From Pirellula staleyi DSM 6068 (GTDB lineage: Bacteria; Planctomycetota; Planctomycetia; Pirellulales; Pirellulaceae): 63,942 nucleotides of DNA. The notes under the pieces were generated by a model. It worked only from the letters and a program-made list of their open reading frames with translations, had not been told where the DNA came from and did no database searches. The stretch lies in contig CAMCMB010000039.1 in NCBI GenBank assembly GCA_945875845.1, positions 1-63,942 on the forward strand, in the 5' to 3' direction. Shown piece after piece: positions 15,212-24,019 of the stretch (position 1 is the stretch's first letter; each line of letters opens with the position of its first letter). The position numbers and the translations under genes were made by a program.

Positions 15212-15289
15212 TTAGCTGGTACAAGGCCAAGTGAGCCAGGGAATCGCGCATTTAATCCCCCATCTTCTTCAGTCACGAGAAAACCAATT

Positions 15290-16654
15290 ATGAAATGGCA
15301 ATTAACATTTGCTTGGGCAGCCCTCCTATTCTTTGGGAGCATGGCGGCGCCCTTGCGATCACAAGAGAAAGACTCCGCAGCCAAAAGTGCTCTCGCCATT
15401 CCGAGCAAAGACGACGGTTTGGCTGGCGCAGGACCGATTCGCCGATACGATTGGTTTCAACAGCTGTGGGTTGAACGGCGAACGAAATGGGAGAAAGAAG
15501 CCAACCAAAAGAAGGGCGCGTTGGTATTCCTCGGCGACTCGATCACGCAAGGCTGGGGGGAAGAGATGAGCGGCGTGTTTGGCAAAACACTTGTCGCGAA
15601 TCGAGGCATCTCGGGAGATACGACACGAGGCATGCTATTGCGACTGAACAAAGACGTATTGGAACTCAATCCCTCTGGCGTCGTATTGTTGATGGGAACC
15701 AACGATTTGGAAGAGAAGGCCGAACCTGCCATGATTGCAGACAACGTTCAACTGCTGGTACAGCAACTGAAGAAACACAATCCGAAGATGCCAATCGTGC
15801 TGTGCTTGGTATTCCCTTCGTCGGAGACCAAGAGTCGGCCGGCGGACAAGATCAAAGAAATCAATCGCTTATTAGAAGCCAAAGTCAAAGGGGATTCGCA
15901 AGTTACCGTGATCGACAGTTGGGCTCTCTTTGCGGATGAGAAAGGGAACGCCAAAGTGGAAGAGTTTCCGGATTTGTTGCACCCCAACAAACTGGGTTAC
16001 ACGAAATGGGAAAATGCAATTCGACCGGTTCTGGAAGTGGTAGGAATGGTCCCACCTCCGTCGGAGGCGGCGACTTTAGAAGCTGGTTTCGAGCCTCTGT
16101 TCAACGGCCAAGATTTGACTGGGTGGTGCTTTCACGCAACCCCCGAAAACGAACGGCTCGCTATTGAGAAACGGCGCAAGAATGATCCGAACGCACTCAC
16201 ACCGGCAATCATTGAGAAACAAAAGGAGTTTGCGCAACTTCGAGCGAGCGATGATGGTCGCTATGTCGCGATCCACAACCGACTGGTGGTGACCACGCCA
16301 GCCGAGGGGCGTCGCATTCAACAGCTTTGGACGACGCGAGAGTTCAAATCTGACTTTGTGCTGAAGCTTGAGTTCCGTGCGACACCCAATGCGGACAGCG
16401 GGATCTTTTTGCGAGGCAAGCAGTTGCAATGCCGCGACTATATTCTGGCCGGCCCGTACAAGGACTTGAAGAACTACAAGCCGCAGCAATGGAATGAGGT
16501 CGAGGTCACCGTCAAAGGAAACGTCGCTCGATGCCTATGCAATGGCGAAGTGCTGGAAGAAGCGTTCGAGATTCCAGCCTCAGGTCCGATCGGCTTAGAG
16601 GGTGATCGCGGTCAAATGGAGTACCGCAATATTCGGATCAAGCTGTCGCAGTGA
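15290..16654 (+). CDS. Secreted GDSL/SGNH hydrolase fused to a DUF1080 domain
   Basis: The 454-residue protein has a signal peptide (hydrophobic run to about residue 22). Residues 75-255 form an SGNH hydrolase: block I FLGDSITQGW with the nucleophile Ser, block II ISGDTTRG, block III LLMGTNDLE with the Asn, and block V DLLHPN with the Asp/His pair. Residues 265-454 match the DUF1080 (3-keto-disaccharide hydrolase) lectin-like fold: FEPLFNGQDLTGW at the start, SDFVLKLEFRATPNADSGIFLRG, WNEVEVTVKGN and PIGLEGDRGQMEYRNIRI at the end. Such fusions are a planctomycete trait and suggest deacetylation plus binding or cleavage of a complex glycan outside the cytoplasm. Exact substrate unknown. Confidence 0.93.
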   Translation: MKWQLTFAWAALLFFGSMAAPLRSQEKDSAAKSALAIPSKDDGLAGAGPIRRYDWFQQLWVERRTKWEKEANQKKGALVFLGDSITQGWGEEMSGVFGKTLVANRGISGDTTRGMLLRLNKDVLELNPSGVVLLMGTNDLEEKAEPAMIADNVQLLVQQLKKHNPKMPIVLCLVFPSSETKSRPADKIKEINRLLEAKVKGDSQVTVIDSWALFADEKGNAKVEEFPDLLHPNKLGYTKWENAIRPVLEVVGMVPPPSEAATLEAGFEPLFNGQDLTGWCFHATPENERLAIEKRRKNDPNALTPAIIEKQKEFAQLRASDDGRYVAIHNRLVVTTPAEGRRIQQLWTTREFKSDFVLKLEFRATPNADSGIFLRGKQLQCRDYILAGPYKDLKNYKPQQWNEVEVTVKGNVARCLCNGEVLEEAFEIPASGPIGLEGDRGQMEYRNIRIKLSQ

Positions 16655-16679
16655 GGGTTGGGGAAAGACGTTTAGCCCA

Positions 16680-16730
16680 GGGGAATTCGACGGACTAGGA
16701 AGTCCGTCGTACCATTAAATCAACAGCCCG
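16680..16730. repeat. MITE-like repeat, copy 2 (right half only)
   Basis: Only the right portion is present: GAATTCGACGGACTAGGAAG through TAAATCAACAG. The left end with the first palindrome is missing. Confidence 0.7.
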
Positions 16731-16786
16731 CTAACGTGTTGCGGTTGATCGTATAAACCGGACGCTAGTAAACTGGACGCTAGCGG

Positions 16787-16897
16787 CTTGTTGATTTAGT
16801 GAAGTCGTTATTGGTTAAGGTCGGTATGACGGACTTCCAAGTCCGTCAATGGGGAATTCGACGGACTAGGAAGTCCGTCGTACCATTAAATCAACAG
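16787..16897. repeat. MITE-like repeat, copy 3 (full)
   Basis: Terminal TTGTTGATTTA and TAAATCAACAG bracket both internal palindromes. It sits in the same gap as copy 2, and the sequence GCTAACG(C/T)GTTGCGGTTGAT follows both copies, so a tandem duplication of the unit and its flank is likely. The gap 16655-16929 contains only these repeats. Confidence 0.75.
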
Positions 16898-16929
16898 CCC
16901 GCTAACGCGTTGCGGTTGATAGGACAGGG

Positions 16930-19068
16930 CTATTTTGCAAACAATTGTTGCTTCAAGAACGTGTAGGCGACGGCCTGCATGAACGCGGATTGGCGATTGT
17001 TGGCTGCTCCGCCGTGCCCGCCCTCGATGTTCTCGTAGTAGAGTACCGAATGCCCTTGTTCTTCCATCTTGGCCATCATCTTGCGGGCGTGGCCCGGATG
17101 GACACGGTCGTCGCGAGTGGAAGTGGTGAAGAGGACGTTGGCATACTTCTTGTCTGCTTGCACGTTATGGTACGGTGAGTACGTTCGGATGAAGGACCAT
17201 TGGCTCGGATCGTCTGGATTGCCGTATTCCGCCATCCAGGAAGCACCTGCGAGAAGTTTGTTGTAACGCTGCATATCGAGCAACGGGACTTGGCAAACAG
17301 CCGCTTGAAAAAGCCCTGGGTAAAGTGTGACCATGTTGCCAACCAAGAGTCCGCCGTTAGAACCTCCTTGGATACCAAGCTTTTCGGAACGCGTCACTTT
17401 TCGTTTGCAAAGATCCTGTGCGACGGCAGCAAAGTCTTCGTAGGCTCTTAATCGCTTCTCTTTCAGTGCTGCTTGATGCCAGCGTGGACCGTATTCACCC
17501 CCTCCTCGGATGTTGGCGACCACATAGACACCACCTTGGCTGATCCATGCACGTCCGACGGCAGGGCTATAGCCTGGTTGAAGCGAGATTTCAAAGCCGC
17601 CGTAACCGTAGAGGAGTGTTGGATGGCTTGCATCCAGTTGGATGTCTTGTGCGGCAACCATAAAGTATGGGATGTTCGTACCATCCTTGCTTGTCGCAAA
17701 GTGTTGCGAAATGCTGAGCCCTTTGGCATCAAAAAACGCAGGTAGCTTCTTGAGCGGTACGGGTTCGGTGCCGATGGAACCCAGGGACAACGTCGTCGGG
17801 TTCAAGTAATCGGTTGTCGTCATGAAGTAGTCGTTCGACTCATCGCTATCGACGGGTGTTATGTTGACGGTACCAAAACTGGGTGCACCTTTGAGAAGTT
17901 CTCTTTGCCATCCCTTTGCTGTTGGCGTCAAGACATAGATGCGGTTCTTGACATCCTCCAAGACATTGATGTAGGCATAGTCTTTCGTAAAACCGAAGCT
18001 GGAAAGCGCGGTGGTTGCGCTCGGTTCGAAAACCATTTCGAGATTGCGATCCCCTTTCAAGTACGGTTCCAGCTTAGTCATCAGCAAAGCGCCAGCAGGA
18101 TAGGTCTTACCGCCGACCGTCCATGCATCGCGAAGCTCAAAGGCTAGGTAGTCGTGAAACACCGACTTGTTCGCGCTATTAGGTGCATCGATTTTGATTA
18201 GTTTCGATTGTGCGTCGAGCACATACAGTTCGTTGTTGTAGAAGGCTAAGGTTCGGCTTACAAAATTGCGTTCGAAGCCAGGGGAATCATCGTGAAATGC
18301 TCCGATGGACATATCGCTGGACTTTCCTTCGTAGACGATTTCCGCCGATTCCAGCGGTGTACCGCGTCGCCATTTTTTCGCGACACGGGGATAGCCCGAC
18401 TCGGTCATTGTTCCATTGCCAAAGTCCGTCATGATGAAGACGTTGTCTTTGTCGATCCAGCTCATGCTCCCTTTGGCTTCTGGGCGAGAAAAGCCGTCCT
18501 TCACAAACTCACGCTTTTCCATGTCGAATTCGCGATCGACATCCGCATCGGCACCGCCGCGTGAAAGCGTGATCAAGGCGTGTTGGTAATCCGGTCGGAG
18601 CATGTTGGCTCCTTTCCATACCCAGTTTTCGTTTTCGGCTTTGCCTAATGCGTCCAGGTCGAGCAGGATGTCCCATTTGGGGTCGGGGGTTTTGTACTGC
18701 TCGAGAGTGGTACGTCGCCAAATGCCGCGTTCGTTTTTCTTATCTCGCCAAAAGTTGTAGTAGAATTCTCCTTGTTTGCTGACGAATGGGATGCGAGCGT
18801 CGGAGTCGAGGATCGCAAGCAGATCTTCGCGGAGAGCGTTGAAGCTAGGGTCGGCCTCCATACGGGCTTGGGACTTGGCATTGCGAGCTTTCACCCATTC
18901 GATGGCTTTGTCCCCCGTCACGTCTTCGAGCCATTGAAACGGGTCGGCATTGGATTGGACGGACGGAGCAGGCGTTTTGGTTTCTTGGGCCATGGAGTTC
19001 TCGAGGGTACTTAGAAATCCGAGTGAAAGCAGGGAAAGACTGGGAAGTAATTTTAGTTTGTGACGCAT
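16930..19068 (-). CDS. Exported prolyl oligopeptidase family serine peptidase (S9A)
   Basis: The 712-residue protein has a signal peptide (KLLPSLSLLSLGFLSTLENSMAQ) and then the S9A beta-propeller, starting DPFQWLEDVTGDKAIEWV. The C-terminal alpha/beta-hydrolase domain carries PTLLYGYGGFEISLQPGYSP, the nucleophile in LGIQGGSNGGLLVG, Asp in TRDDRVHPGHARKM and His in EGGHGGAANN. Such enzymes cut peptides up to about 30 residues after proline or related residues. The start at 19068 is chosen because AAGGAG lies five bases upstream and gives a proper signal peptide; the frame upstream to 19248 is open but unlikely to be used. It is transcribed away from the gene pair at 19211. Confidence 0.94.
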   Translation of the reverse strand: MRHKLKLLPSLSLLSLGFLSTLENSMAQETKTPAPSVQSNADPFQWLEDVTGDKAIEWVKARNAKSQARMEADPSFNALREDLLAILDSDARIPFVSKQGEFYYNFWRDKKNERGIWRRTTLEQYKTPDPKWDILLDLDALGKAENENWVWKGANMLRPDYQHALITLSRGGADADVDREFDMEKREFVKDGFSRPEAKGSMSWIDKDNVFIMTDFGNGTMTESGYPRVAKKWRRGTPLESAEIVYEGKSSDMSIGAFHDDSPGFERNFVSRTLAFYNNELYVLDAQSKLIKIDAPNSANKSVFHDYLAFELRDAWTVGGKTYPAGALLMTKLEPYLKGDRNLEMVFEPSATTALSSFGFTKDYAYINVLEDVKNRIYVLTPTAKGWQRELLKGAPSFGTVNITPVDSDESNDYFMTTTDYLNPTTLSLGSIGTEPVPLKKLPAFFDAKGLSISQHFATSKDGTNIPYFMVAAQDIQLDASHPTLLYGYGGFEISLQPGYSPAVGRAWISQGGVYVVANIRGGGEYGPRWHQAALKEKRLRAYEDFAAVAQDLCKRKVTRSEKLGIQGGSNGGLLVGNMVTLYPGLFQAAVCQVPLLDMQRYNKLLAGASWMAEYGNPDDPSQWSFIRTYSPYHNVQADKKYANVLFTTSTRDDRVHPGHARKMMAKMEEQGHSVLYYENIEGGHGGAANNRQSAFMQAVAYTFLKQQLFAK

Positions 19069-19210
19069 AGTAAGCTCCTTGGTGGTATTAGCCCAGTAAA
19101 AAGACGGGTCTTCGATTGGATCCAATCGGGGGAGTGAGACGTATCTTATACTCCACGCGGCCTGCGGTGTGTGGTGGCAGGATGCCAGCAGAGGGACTAC
19201 TATTAAGGAT

Positions 19211-19444
19211 ATGTCCGATTCAACTTTACCCTTACAACAGTCTCTCACGGCGCGAGATCAATTCTTGCGGAAACGATCGTTGGATTTTGCGCCCGCTGAG
19301 AGGCTGGCGGCGATGCAGAAAATTCTAGATTCGGCTCGCTACCTTCTCGAGCAGAATCCTCAGGGGCGAATGCACTTTTTGCAACGCAATTATCGGGCTC
19401 GTTCCATTCGGAACACCGGCCAGCAAGAGTGTCATGACACCTGA
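19211..19444 (+). CDS. Small hypothetical protein preceding a nucleotidyltransferase fragment
   Basis: The 77-residue, helix-rich product includes TARDQFLRKRSLDFAPAERLAAMQKILDSARYLLEQNPQ and NYRARSIRN. It overlaps the next gene by 11 nt. Pairs of a small helical protein and a nucleotidyltransferase-fold protein are common in bacteria and some act as toxin-antitoxin systems. Here the partner is truncated, so the pair is probably a remnant. Start at ATG 19211. Confidence 0.55.
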   Translation: MSDSTLPLQQSLTARDQFLRKRSLDFAPAERLAAMQKILDSARYLLEQNPQGRMHFLQRNYRARSIRNTGQQECHDT

Positions 19445-19664
19445 TTTCCGTGTTTTCCAAGTCCTTCAAAGTCACCGAATTCCGTTCTTGATCATCGGGG
19501 GCCATGCGGTTAGTTTTCACGGTTATGTTCGAGGAACCGAAGACGCAGACATTCTATGGGATCGAACCCACATGCTACAAAAATTCGACGTGGCCCCTAA
19601 TTGCGATATACTCATGGCTGTCCGTTTTCGAAATAGCCATCTCGAGGGAATAATCCGTGGGTGA
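19434..19664 (+). pseudogene. Nucleotidyltransferase-fold protein, truncated remnant
   Basis: The first 45 residues match the start of a nucleotidyltransferase-like fold (DUF6036/AbiEii-type): FRVFQVLQSHRIPFLIIGGHAVSFHGYVRGTEDADILW, with GG.AV..HG and a TEDADI metal-binding pair. After WDRTHML the sequence no longer resembles the family and a stop follows about 28 residues later, so at least two thirds of the domain is missing. No continuation is found downstream, where a different membrane protein starts inside its 3' end. Confidence 0.65.
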
Positions 19665-19959
19665 CAAGATCTCGTTGCGAAGTCTGTTCTTTGTAACAGC
19701 GCTCTCTGCCATTATTCTCATGGTGATCCGAATGGCTTTGGAAACGCAAGGGGAGAATGCGGTTGCGGCGATCGCCGTGGTGGTGCTCGTGCCAGTCGTG
19801 ACATTCGGCCTTTTTGCACTGGCTTTCCTGATGTTGTTGCCGTTCGGAGTGATTGCGGCGATGTCCCGGGAAAGAGCGATGCCGGGCACCAGTCCGTTTG
19901 CCGACGATCGGCTGCCGGAAAAGCAAATTCATGCCAGCGACCCGGATCGAGCCAACTAG
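19657..19959 (+). CDS. Small membrane protein upstream of an ABC exporter
   Basis: The 100-residue product starts at GTG 19657 and has two strongly hydrophobic segments: LFFVTALSAIILMVIRMAL, and a long one from VAAIAVVVLVPVVTFGLF to LMLLPFGVIAAM. A polar C-terminal tail of about 30 residues follows. It overlaps the preceding fragment by 8 nt and ends 14 nt before the ABC ATPase, so it is probably cotranscribed with it. Family unknown; it may be an accessory subunit of the transporter. Confidence 0.6.
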   Translation: MGDKISLRSLFFVTALSAIILMVIRMALETQGENAVAAIAVVVLVPVVTFGLFALAFLMLLPFGVIAAMSRERAMPGTSPFADDRLPEKQIHASDPDRAN

Positions 19960-19973
19960 CGAGGGAAAAGAGC

Positions 19974-20936
19974 ATGGTAGATCGCTTTGTGCACGAGTCG
20001 AACTCTCCGATGATTGAGATGCTGCGCGTGCATCGTTTCTTTGGCAAGACGCGAGCTGTGAACGACATTTCGTTTGAAGTCTATCGAGGGCAAGTGTTCG
20101 GTTTCATCGGCCCGAATGGTGCTGGCAAAACGACCAGCATGCGAATCCTTTCCACGCTTGAGCTGCCAAGTTATGGAGATGCAGTGGTCGATGGGTTTTC
20201 GGTCATCAATGACCCCGACTTGGTCCGGCGCAGGCTCGGCTTTATGCCCGACGGGTTCTCGATGTATCCGAACATGAACTGCGTTGAGTACTTGGATTTC
20301 TTTGCGCGTGCCTATGGCTTGATAGGAAAAGATCGCATTGCGGCCCTTCGTCGCACACTCAGCTTTACGGGCCTGGACAAGATTGCATCCAAACCGATTA
20401 CGGGACTATCCAAGGGGATGCGGCAGCGGCTGTGTCTGGGGCGATCCATGATCCATTCGCCGGCGGTACTCATTCTGGATGAGCCCGCAAACGGATTGGA
20501 TCCAAGGGCGCGAATTGAACTTCGGCAGATGATTCAGCAACTGGCGGTCGATGGGACGACCATTCTCGTGTCCTCCCACATTTTGACCGAACTAGCCGAG
20601 ATGTGCGACCAAGTCGGCATTGTGGAGCGTGGACGTTTGTTGGCAACGGGTAGTGTGGCGGATATCCAACGCACCATGCAAGGTGCGTTGCGGGTTCAGA
20701 TCACTGCGATGGATCGAGGGGAACAACTGCAGGAATGGTTAAGCCAACGGCTGGGGGTATCCCACATTCAACGAACTGGCAATACGATGTCTTTTGAATT
20801 GCAAGGAGGGAATTTGGAACAGGCCGAATTGCTCAAAGGGATTGTGAATGCAGACTTCTCGATAATGGAGTTTGCGGCCCATCGTGAGACGCTGGAAGAT
20901 GTCTTTATGAAAATCACAACGGGGGCTGTGCAATGA
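19974..20936 (+). CDS. ABC transporter ATP-binding protein (ABC-2 exporter type)
   Basis: The 320-residue ATPase has Walker A GPNGAGKTT, signature LSKGMRQRLCLGR, Walker B VLILDEPANGLDP and the switch His in LVSSHILTE. The Q-loop region (GFMPDGFSMYPNM) lacks the canonical Gln and reads MPD, as in many drug or nodulation-type exporters. A C-terminal 80-residue extension follows the ATPase core. It overlaps the permease gene by 4 nt (ATGA), forming a two-gene exporter with translational coupling. Substrate cannot be inferred. Confidence 0.93.
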   Translation: MVDRFVHESNSPMIEMLRVHRFFGKTRAVNDISFEVYRGQVFGFIGPNGAGKTTSMRILSTLELPSYGDAVVDGFSVINDPDLVRRRLGFMPDGFSMYPNMNCVEYLDFFARAYGLIGKDRIAALRRTLSFTGLDKIASKPITGLSKGMRQRLCLGRSMIHSPAVLILDEPANGLDPRARIELRQMIQQLAVDGTTILVSSHILTELAEMCDQVGIVERGRLLATGSVADIQRTMQGALRVQITAMDRGEQLQEWLSQRLGVSHIQRTGNTMSFELQGGNLEQAELLKGIVNADFSIMEFAAHRETLEDVFMKITTGAVQ

Positions 20937-22654
20937 CATCCGTCTCATCCCCCTTGGACAGCCCTCTGGGCAGCCCTCTGGACAACGGTCAGCCAGTAGT
21001 CATGGCTCCGCCGGTTCTGGCCCCCGATCAGCTCGAACATGCCGCTGTCATTTCGCAATTGGTTGAGGGGGAGACCGAATGGGATCGGCGTCTTATTTCC
21101 CTAAGCAATTGGATCAATCCCATTTTGGTCAAAGAGACGCGTCAAGCGTTGAAGAGCAAGCAGTTTTCGATGACCTTGATGCTTTTGACCATTGTCGTTC
21201 TTGCCTGGTCGATCATGGCGATCATTGGGATGGTCCCAAGTATTTACTATGCTTCCAATGGTACTGGGCTCCTGATTGGGTACTCGATCATTTTGATTAT
21301 CCCGTCGCTGATAATCATTCCGCAAGCGGCGTTCCGGTCGATGGCATCCGAGCTTGACGATGGTACCTTTGAAACGCTATCTCTCTCGACGCTTACGCCG
21401 CGACATATTTTGATCGGCAAGCTCAGCGTGGCTGCGTTGCAGTTGCTCATTTATTTCTCGGTGCTAGCGCCGTGTATCGCTTTGACCTATTTGTTGCGTG
21501 GCTTAACTCTCGATGTCATTGCGATGACGTTGATCGTGCTCGCGAGTTGCAGTTTGGCGGTGTCTGCGATTGCCATTTCGGTCGCGGCTTTCGCCCGCAA
21601 TCGAGTGCAGCAGGTCTTCTTTTCGATTGTGCTGTTGGGAGGGCAAGCTTTTTCGGCTTTTGCAGTCGGTTCCACACTCCTTGGAATCGTCAGCTACGGA
21701 TCGATTCCGTCGGAGAGTTGGATTGTGCTTGGCGTTTTCTTGCTGATCGTGATTTTGTATTCGTGGCTTTTGCTGCGTAGCGCCGGATGTGCCATTGGCG
21801 TCGCGAGTGAAAACCGATCCACTCCGATCCGAGTACCGCTGCTGCTGATCGGCTTGCTCATGGCCATGTTAACAGGCTTCTTTTCGATTTGTTATGCTGG
21901 CAGAACCGACATGCAAGACGTGCTTGCCGTCTCGGTGAACTTCCTTTTCGCGCATTGGGGTATTGCTGGCTGCATCATGATGGGAGAACAAGGGGTCATC
22001 CCAGTCCGAGCACGGAGATCGTTGCCAAGTTCATTGTGGGAGCGACTTTTTTTAACCTGGCTGAATCCTGGAGCTGGACCGGGTTACATCTTCGTGTTGC
22101 TCAGCTTCATGGGCTCTGCGTTCACATTGGTATTGGCGGCTTGGTTTTTGTTGTCGGCGAACAAGAGCAATATCACGATTCAACTTGTTCTTTACGTCGC
22201 GGCCCTTTCCGCCTATCTTGCGTTGTACTTGGGGACCGTTCGACTGATCTGCATGGTGTTCTTGAAAAGGGTTATGGCGGGCAGATTGGTGGCGTCGTTT
22301 ACGATCACATGCGTACTGCTGATCCTTGCGGTCGTTGCTACTTTGTCGTTGAGCTTGGCCTCCAATCGATATCAACGGTTGGGATTCGATTGGTATTGCT
22401 TTCCGAATCTGTTTTGGACATTGGGCGAGTTGTATCCGTCCAATCAAAATCGCTGGGTTTTGCCGGAATGCTTTTTTGCGGCCGCATGCTTGGCGGTAAG
22501 TTCTGTCATCATCGGCTTGATCAATGTTGCTCTAACGGCCAAAGATGTTGTGGTGCTAAGAATTGAAACTCCTGAGCGAGTGCTGCGTGAACGCAGCAAA
22601 ATACGAAGCAAGGAAGAGGAGGAAGATGAGCTTGAGGGGCTGGCTGCGGAGTGA
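20933..22654 (+). CDS. ABC-2 type transporter permease
   Basis: The 573-residue membrane protein begins with a polar region of about 75 residues containing NPILVKETRQALKSKQF, a hallmark of this permease family just before the first membrane helix. Several hydrophobic segments follow in two groups (about residues 80-330 and 380-540). The C-terminus is a charged cytoplasmic tail (RSKIRSKEEEEDELEG). It is the partner of the ATPase at 19974. Neighbouring repeats immediately follow its stop. Confidence 0.9.
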   Translation: MTSVSSPLDSPLGSPLDNGQPVVMAPPVLAPDQLEHAAVISQLVEGETEWDRRLISLSNWINPILVKETRQALKSKQFSMTLMLLTIVVLAWSIMAIIGMVPSIYYASNGTGLLIGYSIILIIPSLIIIPQAAFRSMASELDDGTFETLSLSTLTPRHILIGKLSVAALQLLIYFSVLAPCIALTYLLRGLTLDVIAMTLIVLASCSLAVSAIAISVAAFARNRVQQVFFSIVLLGGQAFSAFAVGSTLLGIVSYGSIPSESWIVLGVFLLIVILYSWLLLRSAGCAIGVASENRSTPIRVPLLLIGLLMAMLTGFFSICYAGRTDMQDVLAVSVNFLFAHWGIAGCIMMGEQGVIPVRARRSLPSSLWERLFLTWLNPGAGPGYIFVLLSFMGSAFTLVLAAWFLLSANKSNITIQLVLYVAALSAYLALYLGTVRLICMVFLKRVMAGRLVASFTITCVLLILAVVATLSLSLASNRYQRLGFDWYCFPNLFWTLGELYPSNQNRWVLPECFFAAACLAVSSVIIGLINVALTAKDVVVLRIETPERVLRERSKIRSKEEEEDELEGLAAE

Positions 22655-22660
22655 ATACAG

Positions 22661-22792
22661 TGGGATAGGCTTCTAGCCTGTCGTTGTTGAATTGATAGGC
22701 TGGAAGCGCTGGAAGCCTATCTCACTATTGCTTGATAGGCTGGAAGCCTATCTCACTATTGACGTCACAGGCTGGAAGCCTATGCCACTCTG
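22661..22792. repeat. Repeats of the GATAGGCTGGAAGCCTATC palindrome
   Basis: Four variants of a short palindrome (AGGCTGGAAGCCTAT core) occur at 22661-22682, 22694-22722, 22733-22752 and about 22768-22783, separated by CTCACTATTG. The last copy supplies the stop codon of the quinone reductase gene on the opposite strand, so the repeat array has reached the very end of that gene. Confidence 0.75.
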
Positions 22793-23787
22793 GAGGAGAC
22801 AGCCAGTACGATTTTGCCTGATAGTTGGCCTTGTTTTTGGATCGTGCTGGCTTCTTGAAGTCGATGAGCGTTGGCCGTTTCGCTTAACGGCACTATGCGG
22901 TCGATCTGGGCCCTGAGTTGAGCGGTCGTCAACCAATGATTGATGTCTGCGGCTGCGACAAGTTGTTGTTCTGCCGATGCCTTGAACATGGCGAATCCGT
23001 GGAGCGAACAGCCTTTGACATAAAAGGGTCCAACGGGAAACGGTGGTCTCGCATCTCGGCCTGCCATCAAGACCATTCGTGCATTTTCGCTCATCGCTCC
23101 TACGGCGAGGTCAAAATCCGGCTCGCGCAACGTTTCCCAGAAGACTTGAACGCCTTGCGGTGCCACTTGCCGAATCTCATCCGCCAGGTTGGTTGTGTTG
23201 TAATTAAAAGCAAAGTCCGCTCCAAGTTCCATGCATCGATCGACTTTGGTTTGAGTTCCGGCGGTTGTGATCACCGTGGCCCCGACCGCTTTGGCCATTT
23301 GGACGACCATGGAGCCCACTCCCCCTGTACCACCCCGCACAAACACGATCTCTCCGGATTGCAGGTTGGCACGCTTAAAGAGCCCTAAGTGAGCGGTGAT
23401 ACCCACCAACGCAACTGCGGCTAGTTCCGAATCCTCTACGGAATCGGGTGATGGATGCAACCATTTCGCATCGACGACCGCAAATTCTGAGAAGGTTCCC
23501 TGACGCCCCATAAGCCCTTGATTGCTGGCCCAGACTCGCTGTCCGGTGGACAAATGCTTCACATGGGCCCCCACTTCCACGATTTCACCTGCCAAATCGC
23601 AGCCCGGTATGTAGGGGTTGGGGAGAGGCCAGTAATTGGCACCGTTGCGAATGTAAGTGTCGATTGGATTGACGGAAACCATGGACACTTTGACTTTGAC
23701 CTCATCGGGACCGCATGCCGGTTCTGGCAAATCGCCGAATTCAATAACGTCAGGTGACCCGGTCGTTTTAAAATAGGCAGCTTTCAT
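22780..23787 (-). CDS. NADPH:quinone reductase-like medium-chain dehydrogenase
   Basis: The 335-residue protein is a zinc-independent MDR enzyme: MKAAYFKTTGSPDVIEFGDLP at the start, VNPIDTYIRNG, GCDLAGEIVEVG, and the cofactor motif RGGTGGVGSMVVQMAKAVG. The zinc ligands of alcohol dehydrogenases are absent. It probably reduces quinones or enones with NADPH. Its stop codon (TAG) lies within a palindromic repeat. It is divergent from the operon starting near 24020, with about 230 nt between the two starts. Confidence 0.92.
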   Translation of the reverse strand: MKAAYFKTTGSPDVIEFGDLPEPACGPDEVKVKVSMVSVNPIDTYIRNGANYWPLPNPYIPGCDLAGEIVEVGAHVKHLSTGQRVWASNQGLMGRQGTFSEFAVVDAKWLHPSPDSVEDSELAAVALVGITAHLGLFKRANLQSGEIVFVRGGTGGVGSMVVQMAKAVGATVITTAGTQTKVDRCMELGADFAFNYNTTNLADEIRQVAPQGVQVFWETLREPDFDLAVGAMSENARMVLMAGRDARPPFPVGPFYVKGCSLHGFAMFKASAEQQLVAAADINHWLTTAQLRAQIDRIVPLSETANAHRLQEASTIQKQGQLSGKIVLAVSSRVA

Positions 23788-24019
23788 AGAAAAACGGCTA
23801 GCTTTTTAAAGGAGTGAATAAATCGAATTGCACCGAACGAGTGGACATTCCGTTATACTACCAATACTCCACCAACAATCAAAACCGCCCAACCCAACCG
23901 CGATGCAGCAATCCAATCCCAAACGCCAGCCAACATCCTCTCCGGCACTCGCTCTATGGGCGCTCGCTTCACTGGTACCCGTGACAGGGGACTGTTCGGA
24001 CGCAAAAGCAAAAACGACC

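Noticed and set aside
23828-24019. N-terminal extension of the first gene in the HtrA-like operon
   Set aside because: Polar, proline-rich and placed before a good signal peptide that starts at 24020; treated as upstream region.
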